A DNA stretch of 44,507 bases from CAG-1000 sp964545285 (GTDB lineage: Bacteria; Bacillota_I; Bacilli_A; RF39; UBA660), in contig CAZJEW010000006.1 in the NCBI GenBank assembly GCA_964545285.1, positions 1 through 44,507 on the forward strand. Direction: 5' to 3'. The notes under the pieces were generated by a model. The model worked only from the letters and a program-made list of their open reading frames with translations, had not been told where the DNA came from and did not search any database. Of this stretch, positions 1 through 8,624 are shown piece after piece. Within the stretch, counting starts at the first letter, position 1; each line of letters starts with the position of its first letter. The position numbers and the translations under genes are program-made.

Positions 1-265
1 CACCTCCTGCATTTAAATGATTAGATATAACTATAACATCATTGCCATCACCATAAAAATTTTTAACTTTATTAGTTCTATCACTCGGTGACAAAGTTAT
101 ATCAGTATCTCTTGTTATAGATACTGGTATTCCAAGTTTTTTAAATCTATCATACATATACTTACTGATAAGTAAGTTATAATCCTTTTCTTTAATATTA
201 TTAGCAACTGCTCCTGGGTCTGTTCCTCCATGCCCTGGATCAATCACAATTCCTTTTAAAGCCAT
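1..265 (-). CDS. N-acetylmuramoyl-L-alanine amidase (Amidase_3), partial
   Basis: This is the N-terminal 88 residues of a zinc amidase; the C-terminal part lies beyond the window edge at base 1. Amidase_3 enzymes cut the bond between N-acetylmuramic acid and L-alanine in peptidoglycan. The visible motifs are DPGHGGTDPGA with the first zinc histidine, KEKDYN with the zinc glutamate, and SNHLNAGG with the second zinc histidine. The ATG at 263-265 follows an AGGTGA ribosome binding site. The protein begins almost directly with the catalytic fold (MALKGIVIDPGHGG) and has no signal peptide. In that it resembles CwlC-like or endolysin-type amidases rather than exported autolysins, and wall-binding domains could follow outside the window. 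Confidence 0.9.
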   Translation of the reverse strand, partial: MALKGIVIDPGHGGTDPGAVANNIKEKDYNLLISKYMYDRFKKLGIPVSITRDTDITLSPSDRTNKVKNFYGDGNDVIVISNHLNAGG

Positions 266-288
266 AAAATCACCTATGTTATTATATG

Positions 289-310
289 AAAAAAGCACTT
301 TATAGTGCTT
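289..310 (-). terminator. Intrinsic terminator of the addB-addA operon
   Basis: A 7-bp stem (293-299 with 304-310, AAGCACT/AGTGCTT) with a 4-nt loop is followed on the minus strand by six U (A run at 289-294). It lies 9 bases past the addA stop codon and separates addA from the amidase gene. Confidence 0.85.
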
Positions 311-318
311 ATAAAATA

Positions 319-3300
319 TCAAGCTATTTTTTTTAATTCATTATTAATTATTGAATACAAGTAAACATTAACATGCTTTTTTGTTTTGTCACATATATAA
401 TCCTTATATATGTTAAGTTGCTTCATATAATTAGCATCCTCAATTTCTTTTAATTTATAATCAATTATATTAATATAATCAGGATACTCTAACATTAGAT
501 CTATAATACCATGATACTCTTTACTGTTTATGCTTGTTATGAATTCGTATTCTTTATATATTTTAACATCTTTAAAATCAAAATTATCTATTAATTTAAT
601 TATTATTTCATTATTGTTACTAATAAAATCAGATGTTTCTAGTAATCTGTGTATTTTAGTTCCATATTTTAATTTATCGACATCTTTCTTTGTTAATAAA
701 TTGTTTATATGCTTAGATGCATTAGAAGATTCTATTAATGTATTATTTATATTAATTTCGTTAACTTCTATTTTCTCATTATTATTAAAACTAAATTTAA
801 TTTCTTTATTTATATAATATTTTTTAGTAAGGCTTATTTCATCAATATTAACTATATTTGAAGAAACATTGTCTTTAATTGATTCTATTATATCTAAAAA
901 AGATTTATAATTCAGTTTAACATCTTCATTTATTAGAGTTTCTTCTTTGCTTAAACTACTAACAACAATCATTTTTTCTCTTGCTCTGGTTAGCGAAACA
1001 TAAAGCAATCGAATTCTTTCTGATATATCTTCTTTAATATATTTGTTTTTAAATAGTTCTTTTACTATTGTGTTCCCAATTCCATCATCATAAAAAGGAA
1101 TTATAAAACCATATTTAGAATCAAAATTAAAAGTATTATTCAATTCATCTCTATTGAATTTCTTTTCATATCCTCCAAAATAACATATAGGAAATTCTAA
1201 TCCTTTAGATTTATGTATATTCATTAATTTAACATTATTTGGAACTTTAGTATTTAATGAAAATGTTATATCACTATCATTAATAACCATATCTTGTAAA
1301 TAATCATTAAATTCTAATATTGAATATCCTAAAGCTGATAAGTTATCTGATAAAGATTTTAAATAGTCTACTATTACTATAAATTTATCAATTTCTCCAA
1401 CTTTAATAACATGTTTATAAAAGTTAAATTTATTTATTATCTCATCTATTAATATATTACTTGAAATTGTATCCAAATTATTTGATATTTCTTCACATAT
1501 TTGATAAATAAAAGTATCTTTATATTTATTATTATTATATAAATCTATAAAAACTTGGTCATTATAATTGCTTATATAACTTCTTGATATAGAGTAAAAA
1601 TCATATTTAAATTTTTCATCAAAAATATTATTGTGAATTCTTATAATTAAATCAATTATATTTTTAATAATTAATAAATCTCTTTCATTAGTTATTTTTT
1701 CATCATAATATATTACTAATGGTATACCTAAATATTTAAATATTTTTCTATATAATTCAAAGTTACTTTTTCTATCTAATAATATTACAAAATCCTCATA
1801 ATTAACTTTTCTTAAAGAATTTGTCTTTTTATCAAGAATTTCATAACCACTTTCAATTTTATTTTTTATATCATTTCCAATAATAAATGCTTCATATTCA
1901 CTATTACTATATTTCTTATTTTCCCTTTTGTAATTATATATTTCTAAATTAAAGTTTTGTTTTGGATGATTATCATTATAAGATGTATTACCAAAATTCA
2001 TTTGATGTGATTCTTTATAAGAAGCTCCACCAATATTTAATGACATCGTTTCATTAAATATAGTGTTTATATCATCTATTACTTCTTTCCTACTTCTAAA
2101 ATTATTTAATAAATCTATTTTAACACCACCATTATTATTAGAATACTCATCATATTTATTTTTAAATATATCAGGATTTGCATTTCTAAATCTATATATC
2201 GATTGTTTAATATCCCCAACCATATAAACATTGTTATTGCTTATCAGTGATATGAGCTTTTCTTGTATATCAGAAGTATCTTGATATTCATCTAACATTA
2301 TTTCGAAAAATGATTTTGTTAGTTCCTCTCTTACATTATCATTGGTTTCTATAAGATTAATTGCCATAACAGCAATATCATTAAATTCGTATTTATCATT
2401 AATATTTTTATACTCATTTAACCTTTCATCAAGAGTTAAAACAATATCAATTATTGAAGATGCATATATTTTAGTATTCACTAAAGTAGATTTTATATGG
2501 CTAGAATCTTTATATATTAGTATTTTCCTTAATTTTTTTATCTCGCTATATAATCTTTCTTTTATAGTTTTTAATTCATCTTCTGAATTTCTTGGCGCTT
2601 TTATTGTTGATACATTTATGTTATTCAATATTTCATCATATGTTTTACTATTTAAAAGATTAATTAAGGATAAATGAATTTTATTATAAAAATCTTCATC
2701 ACAAAAATTATATAAATCATTTAAAGTTGCACTAATACTATTGATTTTTTCTATTAAATAGTTGTTAAATTCATTAATTAACATATTAATATTATTATCA
2801 TTATAATAATTATTTAAATACCTTTTAAGATATTCTTTTTTGTTAATTAATCTATCTAATTTAGTATTAATATTTAATATATTTTTCTTAATTTGGGTAT
2901 CATCTTTAATAGTGAAATCAGTAATAAATTTAATAAAAGATTCATCTTTGCTTTTATATTTTTCTTCAAATATTTGATCTAAAAGTTCACTCCTTACATT
3001 GTTAATAATAGAAGAATCAATAATATTAATTTTTGAAGATATATTTAATAAATAATGATATTTCTTAACAACGGACATAGAAAAAGAATCAAATGTTGTA
3101 ATATAAGACGAATCGATATAATCAAGTTGTTCTTTTAATGATTCTTCTTTCTTTATAGCTTCTCTTATTCTATCTTTCATTTCATTAGCAGCTGCATTTG
3201 TAAATGTTAATATAAGCAAATTTTGAATATTAATTCCGCTTTTAATCTTAGTTATTACTCTTTCAGTAAGTACAGCAGTTTTTCCACTTCCTGCTCCTGC

Positions 3301-3366
3301 TGAAACAATAATATTAGTTCCTGAAGTGTTAATAGCTTCTAATTGTTCTTTAGTCCATTTCGTCAT
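319..3366 (-). CDS. addA: ATP-dependent helicase/nuclease subunit A (AddA)
   Basis: AddA is the UvrD-like 3'-5' helicase and nuclease subunit of the AddAB complex, which resects double-strand breaks for recombination. In the 1015-residue product the Walker A motif SAGAGSGKT is near residue 22, the Walker B motif LDEYQDT near 360, VGDIKQSIYRFR and NNFRSR follow, HKSKGLEFP is near 717, and LLYVSLTRARE near 789. The C-terminal RecB-type nuclease motif IIDLM...IIDYKLK lies near 950-970, so both activities look intact. A longer reading frame begins at 3399. I chose the ATG at 3364-3366 because an AAGGTG site lies just upstream and the protein then starts MTKWTKEQLEAI, as in the family. It overlaps addB by 17 bases, which suggests translational coupling. 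Confidence 0.95.
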   Translation of the reverse strand: MTKWTKEQLEAINTSGTNIIVSAGAGSGKTAVLTERVITKIKSGINIQNLLILTFTNAAANEMKDRIREAIKKEESLKEQLDYIDSSYITTFDSFSMSVVKKYHYLLNISSKINIIDSSIINNVRSELLDQIFEEKYKSKDESFIKFITDFTIKDDTQIKKNILNINTKLDRLINKKEYLKRYLNNYYNDNNINMLINEFNNYLIEKINSISATLNDLYNFCDEDFYNKIHLSLINLLNSKTYDEILNNINVSTIKAPRNSEDELKTIKERLYSEIKKLRKILIYKDSSHIKSTLVNTKIYASSIIDIVLTLDERLNEYKNINDKYEFNDIAVMAINLIETNDNVREELTKSFFEIMLDEYQDTSDIQEKLISLISNNNVYMVGDIKQSIYRFRNANPDIFKNKYDEYSNNNGGVKIDLLNNFRSRKEVIDDINTIFNETMSLNIGGASYKESHQMNFGNTSYNDNHPKQNFNLEIYNYKRENKKYSNSEYEAFIIGNDIKNKIESGYEILDKKTNSLRKVNYEDFVILLDRKSNFELYRKIFKYLGIPLVIYYDEKITNERDLLIIKNIIDLIIRIHNNIFDEKFKYDFYSISRSYISNYNDQVFIDLYNNNKYKDTFIYQICEEISNNLDTISSNILIDEIINKFNFYKHVIKVGEIDKFIVIVDYLKSLSDNLSALGYSILEFNDYLQDMVINDSDITFSLNTKVPNNVKLMNIHKSKGLEFPICYFGGYEKKFNRDELNNTFNFDSKYGFIIPFYDDGIGNTIVKELFKNKYIKEDISERIRLLYVSLTRAREKMIVVSSLSKEETLINEDVKLNYKSFLDIIESIKDNVSSNIVNIDEISLTKKYYINKEIKFSFNNNEKIEVNEININNTLIESSNASKHINNLLTKKDVDKLKYGTKIHRLLETSDFISNNNEIIIKLIDNFDFKDVKIYKEYEFITSINSKEYHGIIDLMLEYPDYINIIDYKLKEIEDANYMKQLNIYKDYICDKTKKHVNVYLYSIINNELKKIA

Positions 3367-5707
3367 TTTCTTCACCTTCTTCGGTTTCAATATTAACAAT
3401 ATCTTTTTCTGTCATAAAACAAATATCGTTATATTTACAATACCTACATCCAATATTTATATTATTTATACATTTAGGATTTATATCAAAATTACTCTTT
3501 TCTATATTGTCTATACATTTATCAATTGATAATTCTGTTTTATTAATTACTTCATTCATTTGTTCATTTGTCAACACATTAGCAGTTTTAACAAATTCTC
3601 CATCATTTTTTAACTTTAAACCTCTAATTATATTAGATGAAGCATAACTGCTGTCAAATAGCTTTAAAATATCTTCATTGCTATTAGAATAACCATTTAA
3701 TTTCATACTATCTTTTTTTCTATCAAATAGAGAATTATTAATATCATATTTATTATCTTCAGGTAATACATTTTGTAAATAAAAACCAACAAAAACAACA
3801 TCATTTAAGTTTTTACTTGATAAATATAAATATATTGGAAGTTGAAGATTAATACCATAATCAATCAAGTTCATTTTAATATCACTATTATAAGTTTTAT
3901 AATCGATAATAGCTACATATGTCTTAATTCCATCATTATAAGACATCATTTTATCAATAAATCCTTTAAATGTAATAGTAATATCTCCATTTTTAACAAT
4001 TTCAAATTTATTTTCAGTTTTAATGTTTAATAATTTAGTATATTTTAAATTATCTTTAATGGTATTCAAAGCAAATTCTATATCATTTATTATTTTATCC
4101 ACATAATATTTTTCTTTATTAGATAATATTTTGTCTTTTATATAATTATTAACTTCATCTTTAACACTTATATTATTTTTAATACCTATTTCCAATATAT
4201 AATGAAATAAAGTACCAATAAATGCAGAAAATGTATCTTTATACACATCCAATTTAAGTATATTATTTATATAATATTTAAAAGAGCACTCATTATATGA
4301 TTGCATACTCGAATATGATAAATTCAATTTATTATTCAATACTTTATTTAACGATTCAAACGATATCCTTTTATAAGAATTATCATATGTTCTATAATCA
4401 ACTTTATAATTATTAAATAATCTTTCAAGATTATTATTAACAATATTGTACTTATAGTAAGAGTCTAAATACCTGCATAATCTTACTTCATTAGCTATAT
4501 TTGAATAAGTGCAACTAATATCTTTATGTTCTACATGCAAATTCATATCACTTATTAGATTAGAAGGAAAATATTCATTTGTATATGATTCTGATTTATA
4601 AGAAATAAATAAATTCTTAATAGAGTAAATGATATCAATTGTAGATTCTTTTATCATTTTAGATAATTCTACATTTGTATTTAATTCTAATAATAATAAA
4701 TCATTATTATTTAGATACTTCTCATCTTTAATTATTTTAGGAATAGCTCCCAAATTAAAATTCATCATAAATACATATTCATCATCATCAACAACATCAT
4801 TATAATCAATTATTTCAATATAGTTTTCATACTTTTTATAATTAACTTTTTTATTATTTAAATCATATATAATCATATCTTTAACTAATATCTTATCATT
4901 TACAAATGTATATTCATTAATTACATTAATTATTTGTGACACTATATCATTATTATACTTGCTTTTTAATTTACCAATAGTAATATTCAAATCATTTTCA
5001 TAATTATCAATAAAATATTTACCTGTTAAAGTACTACTAATATAATTGTTATCATCTAATAAAATTGGCAAATTATACATATTAAAGATTCTTTTAATAG
5101 ACGGAATGTATTCATCATTAATATTACATAACTTAATTTTATTAATATCAATATTATTTTTAATTAAATCACATATTTTATCAGCAACGTATTCTACTTC
5201 ATCTTCTATGTGTTTAAATTCATATACTGAATGTTTAAATTTGTTATTATCTTTATTTATTATTTTAACACTAGTAATTTTTTTTAATTCATCAATAGCT
5301 TTATACATAAATTTATCTATGTAATTAAATCCATAAAACAATATATCTTTTCCTTTAATAAATTCAATAAAATATTCATCCTTTATTAACAAATTTTCAC
5401 TATCTAAATATTTTTTAATATCTACTAAATAATCTAACTTATCTATACCATATTTCTTATCATTTATATATCTCAAATTATTTAAATAACATAATGCAAC
5501 GTCGTATTTAATATTAAATTTTTTCATAATATTATAGATAGTATTTTTATCATATGAAAAATACATAGAATTATATAATTCATTTAATGATAAAAAATTA
5601 ACAGGAATTATTTTATTAATAAGATTTAATTTTTTTAATAATTTAATTTTGTTTCCATTAGAACATATGATAATTGTTTGTTTACTAATATTATTTATAA
5701 AGTTCAT
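3350..5707 (-). CDS. addB: ATP-dependent nuclease subunit B (AddB), short and without a Walker A motif
   Basis: This is the partner of AddA, carrying the second nuclease domain and an iron-sulfur cluster. The evidence is its position directly upstream of addA, a PD-(D/E)XK nuclease motif (AIIDYKTY near residue 597), and the four-cysteine arrangement typical of AddB: one Cys near 470 (YNECSFKYY) and three in a C-terminal CRYCKYNDIC cluster near 750-760. The N-terminus has no GxxxxGKT/S loop where B. subtilis AddB has one, and at 785 residues it is much shorter than the roughly 1,170-residue B. subtilis protein. It therefore looks like a non-ATP-binding scaffold plus nuclease, as in RexB-type subunits. 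The ATG follows an AGAGGA site. The upstream lipoprotein stop is only 14 bases away. Confidence 0.87.
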   Translation of the reverse strand: MNFINNISKQTIIICSNGNKIKLLKKLNLINKIIPVNFLSLNELYNSMYFSYDKNTIYNIMKKFNIKYDVALCYLNNLRYINDKKYGIDKLDYLVDIKKYLDSENLLIKDEYFIEFIKGKDILFYGFNYIDKFMYKAIDELKKITSVKIINKDNNKFKHSVYEFKHIEDEVEYVADKICDLIKNNIDINKIKLCNINDEYIPSIKRIFNMYNLPILLDDNNYISSTLTGKYFIDNYENDLNITIGKLKSKYNNDIVSQIINVINEYTFVNDKILVKDMIIYDLNNKKVNYKKYENYIEIIDYNDVVDDDEYVFMMNFNLGAIPKIIKDEKYLNNNDLLLLELNTNVELSKMIKESTIDIIYSIKNLFISYKSESYTNEYFPSNLISDMNLHVEHKDISCTYSNIANEVRLCRYLDSYYKYNIVNNNLERLFNNYKVDYRTYDNSYKRISFESLNKVLNNKLNLSYSSMQSYNECSFKYYINNILKLDVYKDTFSAFIGTLFHYILEIGIKNNISVKDEVNNYIKDKILSNKEKYYVDKIINDIEFALNTIKDNLKYTKLLNIKTENKFEIVKNGDITITFKGFIDKMMSYNDGIKTYVAIIDYKTYNSDIKMNLIDYGINLQLPIYLYLSSKNLNDVVFVGFYLQNVLPEDNKYDINNSLFDRKKDSMKLNGYSNSNEDILKLFDSSYASSNIIRGLKLKNDGEFVKTANVLTNEQMNEVINKTELSIDKCIDNIEKSNFDINPKCINNINIGCRYCKYNDICFMTEKDIVNIETEEGEENDEMD

Positions 5708-5721
5708 AGTATCCTCTATTA

Positions 5722-6384
5722 TTATTCAAAGTCATCTTCGTCAATATTTTCTTCAAATAATTCATCATGATATTCTAAAGTAAATCTTTTACTGTCTTTT
5801 AAAAATAATGTGCTTAAATAATTATTATTATTTTCTTCCATATTTATTATTCTAAAATTAAGTGTTTCTTTTTCATTATAAATTGAATATAACTGCTCAA
5901 AATCTTTACATTTAAAATAGTCAAGAATTACGTTAAATTTATCATCAGTTACTGATGGTAAAACAGATTTAATTAATGATTTATATAATTCATACTCTAC
6001 TTTTAAATTTTCTTCAGATTCATCATAAATAAGAGGAAATGTATATAATAAGTCCATTATTTTTGAATCACTAGAATTACCTTCAAAGTGAATACTAAAG
6101 TTAGCAAGCGCTTCATAATTTGGATAATTTAATATAGTCACACCATTTTCAGCATATAATGCATATGCTTTTCCATAGCCATTAGTTATATCAACAGTAT
6201 ACATAACTAAACTATAGTTGTTATTATTATTACAAAAGTCTTCAATTGCTGTATTAAAACTGCTCATAGTACCAATCGTGTCGTCAATTGTCATACTAGT
6301 AGTATCATCAACATTCTTATTTTTACAGGAACAGAGTATAATAGTTATTATAAAGATAGCAAATATTTTTAAAACTTTTTTCAT
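5722..6384 (-). CDS. Putative lipoprotein of unknown function
   Basis: A 220-residue protein with a lipoprotein signal (basic MKKVLK start, hydrophobic stretch, ILCSC lipobox with the modified Cys near residue 20), so it should be anchored to the outer face of the membrane. The rest is soluble, acidic and Asn-rich; I recognise no domain. It is the first gene of the unit that continues into addB and addA, but nothing suggests a shared function. A frame starting at a GTG at 6391-6393 exists, but that codon lies inside the GAGGTG ribosome binding site, so the ATG at 6382-6384 is preferred. Confidence 0.75.
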   Translation of the reverse strand: MKKVLKIFAIFIITIILCSCKNKNVDDTTSMTIDDTIGTMSSFNTAIEDFCNNNNNYSLVMYTVDITNGYGKAYALYAENGVTILNYPNYEALANFSIHFEGNSSDSKIMDLLYTFPLIYDESEENLKVEYELYKSLIKSVLPSVTDDKFNVILDYFKCKDFEQLYSIYNEKETLNFRIINMEENNNNYLSTLFLKDSKRFTLEYHDELFEENIDEDDFE

Positions 6385-6402
6385 AGTAAACACCTCTAAT
6401 TA

Positions 6403-6411
6403 ATTGTATCA
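6403..6411 (-). promoter_or_regulatory. Extended -10 promoter for the lipoprotein-addB-addA unit
   Basis: The minus strand reads TGATACAAT, an extended -10 element, about 20 bases before the ribosome binding site of the lipoprotein gene. No good -35 box is visible. It sits back to back with the plus-strand promoter at 6427-6435. Confidence 0.6.
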
Positions 6412-6426
6412 TAAATATATAAAAAA

Positions 6427-6435
6427 TGTTATAAT
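6427..6435 (+). promoter_or_regulatory. Extended -10 promoter for the signal-peptidase-like gene
   Basis: TGTTATAAT is an extended -10 element with a perfect TATAAT, 19 bases before the start codon and just ahead of an AAGGTG ribosome binding site. The -35 region is poor. Confidence 0.65.
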
Positions 6436-6454
6436 TAGATTAAGGTGAATGTAT

Positions 6455-7294
6455 ATGGATTTTAAAACAATAAAAGAAAAAATAAGTAATTCTATCAATA
6501 ATATTAAATCTAAATTTAGCAAAGATAACTCATCAAACATCAATGATACAACAAAAGAAAACCCAAATGAAACAGATGGAATGATGTCTTTAGATGACTA
6601 TTATTCACAAGATACTTCTAACAATTCAAATTCATCCAATATTAAAGGAATGATTGATAATAATGAAAAAATCAAAAAAGGAATAGAAGCAGCAAAATCT
6701 TTCATTAGTGATGTAAATTATAATCCTTTTGCAGACCAAGAAGAAGTTAAGAAAGTTGACAGGAAAGAATTCAAAGACACATGGTTTATGATACTTATCA
6801 AAATTATCATAACATTAATTATGATTTTTTTGGCAGTGTTATGTTTTATAATGATATATAAACTTTGTTATGATTTATTAAATGATACCGATATATCGAG
6901 TATGGGTGGATATTCAGATTATTTAGTAAGAGAAGATAATTTATCGCCTTTAATAAACGAGAATGATCTTATATTTGTTAAAAAGTTAGAATATTATGAA
7001 GAAGGAGATATTATTCTCTATGAGTTTGCAGGTACTTCACACAAAATAGGAAGAATAGATGATATTGTAAGAGGTTATTATATTATTGGAGATAATAAAA
7101 TAACAGCTGGAGATTATAATTCAGAAATTGCTATGGATTTAGTTGTCGGAAAACAAGTCTATAAAATTTCCAATTTTAAAGGAATATATGATTTTATTAC
7201 AAGTCCACTTGCCATAATATTATTAGTTGGAATAATAGGATCATATTTCTATTTGATGTCAAAAGGAAAAATTAAAGATAAAGATGCAATTTAA
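6455..7294 (+). CDS. Signal peptidase I-like (S26) membrane protein lacking the catalytic serine
   Basis: This 279-residue protein has a long Asn/Ser-rich cytoplasmic N-terminus, a membrane helix around 112-138, an S26-like extracytoplasmic domain and a second helix around 244-266, the layout of SipW-type signal peptidases. The core aligns with that family: YLVREDNLSPLINENDLIF corresponds to the SGSMEPT...GD box, EEGDIILY and SHKIGRI (with the SipW-type His) follow, then the conserved GDNKITAGD. At the nucleophile position (S of SMxP) there is Asn in NLSP, so it should not cleave by the usual mechanism. It may be a pseudoenzyme or accessory subunit. The ATG at 6455 has AAGGTG at proper spacing; the ATG at 6449 is too close to it. 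Confidence 0.7.
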   Translation: MDFKTIKEKISNSINNIKSKFSKDNSSNINDTTKENPNETDGMMSLDDYYSQDTSNNSNSSNIKGMIDNNEKIKKGIEAAKSFISDVNYNPFADQEEVKKVDRKEFKDTWFMILIKIIITLIMIFLAVLCFIMIYKLCYDLLNDTDISSMGGYSDYLVREDNLSPLINENDLIFVKKLEYYEEGDIILYEFAGTSHKIGRIDDIVRGYYIIGDNKITAGDYNSEIAMDLVVGKQVYKISNFKGIYDFITSPLAIILLVGIIGSYFYLMSKGKIKDKDAI

Positions 7295-7314
7295 AAAAGC
7301 CTATAAGGCTTTTT
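7293..7314. terminator. Bidirectional terminator between the S26-like gene and glyA
   Basis: A 7-bp stem (7296-7302 with 7306-7312, AAAGCCT/AGGCTTT) is flanked by A on one side and T on the other, so it can end transcription from both converging genes. It directly follows the plus-strand stop and overlaps the glyA stop. Confidence 0.85.
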
Positions 7315-8542
7315 ATTTTACACTGCTAACTGGAAATTTTTTAGTTAAATCTAGTACTTCTTTTTTACATTCTTTTATAATCTTTTCGTCTTTAGAATTT
7401 TTTAATACTTTAATAATAATATCCGCTATTAATTTAAATTCATTTTCTTTTAGTCCCCTTGTTGTCATAGCAGGAGTTCCTATTCTAAGACCACTTGATA
7501 TATTAGGTTTTTCAGTATCAAAAGGTATTGCATTTTTATTAACAGTAATACAAATAGAATCTAAAATTTTTTCTGCTTCTTTTCCAGTAAGATTGAAACT
7601 TTTTTTAACATCTATAAGCATTAAATGATTATCAGTTCCGCCAGAAACAACTTTAACACCATTGTCAATAAACTCTTTAGACATTGATTTCGCATTTAAA
7701 ACCACATTATTTATATATTCTTTAAATGATGGTTGTAATGCTTCATAAAAGCATTGCGCTTTAGCAGCTATTACATGCATTAAAGGTCCTCCTTGTATTC
7801 CAGGAAAAACAACTTTATTTATTTTCTTAGAGATTTCTTCGTCATTACATAATATTAAACCACCACGAGGTCCTCTTAAAGTTTTATGAGTTGTTGTTGT
7901 TACAACATCTGCATAAGGAACCGGAGAGTTATGAAGTCCTACAGCAACTAATCCTGCTATGTGAGCCATATCAACCATTAAATATGCTCCACATTTATCA
8001 GCAATTTCTCTAAATTTTTTAAAATTAATTTCACCACTATAAGCACTTGAACCAGCAATAATCATTTTAGGTTTTTCTTTCATAGCAAGTTTTTCTATTT
8101 CATTGTAATCCAACTTTTCAGTAGAATGATCAATTTCATATCCTATAATATTATAATCAATACCACTAAAACTCACTTTACTTCCATGAGTCAAATGTCC
8201 ACCTTGAGCAAGACTCATACCAAGTACTTTATCCCCATGATTTAATAGTGCTCTATACACAGCCATATTAGCTGAACTTCCACTATGTGGTTGAACATTT
8301 GCAAAATTACTACCAAATAATTTACAAGCATATTCTATAGCTTTAGATTCAAAAATATCTATATACTGACAACCTCCATAATATCTTTTACCAGGATAAC
8401 CTTCTGCATACTTATTAGTTAATATGCTTCCTTGTAATTTAAGAATTGCCTTAGAAACATAATTTTCAGATGCTATAAGTTCAATATTATTTTGTTGTCT
8501 TTTTGTTTCTAATTTAAGCGCTTTCTCTAATTCTTTATCCAT
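7313..8542 (-). CDS. glyA: Serine hydroxymethyltransferase
   Basis: PLP enzyme that interconverts serine and glycine while charging tetrahydrofolate with a one-carbon unit for purine and thymidylate synthesis. At 409 residues it has the usual bacterial length. The family signatures are complete: the N-terminal ELIASENYVS, PHSGSSANMAVY, the cofactor lysine in TTTTHKTLRGPRGG near residue 222, and GTPAMTTRG near the C-terminus. The ATG follows GAGGTGAT at good spacing. It appears monocistronic, with its own promoter at 8562-8570 and a terminator at 7293-7314. I see no riboswitch in the short leader. Confidence 0.97.
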   Translation of the reverse strand: MDKELEKALKLETKRQQNNIELIASENYVSKAILKLQGSILTNKYAEGYPGKRYYGGCQYIDIFESKAIEYACKLFGSNFANVQPHSGSSANMAVYRALLNHGDKVLGMSLAQGGHLTHGSKVSFSGIDYNIIGYEIDHSTEKLDYNEIEKLAMKEKPKMIIAGSSAYSGEINFKKFREIADKCGAYLMVDMAHIAGLVAVGLHNSPVPYADVVTTTTHKTLRGPRGGLILCNDEEISKKINKVVFPGIQGGPLMHVIAAKAQCFYEALQPSFKEYINNVVLNAKSMSKEFIDNGVKVVSGGTDNHLMLIDVKKSFNLTGKEAEKILDSICITVNKNAIPFDTEKPNISSGLRIGTPAMTTRGLKENEFKLIADIIIKVLKNSKDEKIIKECKKEVLDLTKKFPVSSVK

Positions 8543-8561
8543 TTCTTATCACCTCAAAACA

Positions 8562-8570
8562 ATTATAGCA
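8562..8570 (-). promoter_or_regulatory. Extended -10 promoter of glyA
   Basis: The minus strand reads TGCTATAAT, an extended -10 with a perfect hexamer, about 12 bases before the GAGGTGAT ribosome binding site of glyA. The leader is therefore very short. Confidence 0.65.
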
Positions 8571-8624
8571 AAATAAAAAAATAATTTATATAAATATTTC
8601 CTTATTTACAATAAATTATTTTTT
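8570..8624 (-). terminator. AT-only intrinsic terminator after the ABC permease
   Basis: A 14-bp stem made only of A:T pairs (8576-8589 with 8611-8624) follows the stop of the permease gene and runs into a U-rich tract on the minus strand. The loop is about 21 bases. Confidence 0.65.

Noticed and set aside
2342..2677. Plus-strand frames inside addA and addB (530-817, 2342-2677, 5046-5324)
   Set aside because: Antisense shadows of addA and addB, whose motifs are intact throughout.
8543..8575. Riboswitch or T-box upstream of glyA
   Set aside because: Only about 30 bases lie between the extended -10 and the start codon, too little for such a structure.
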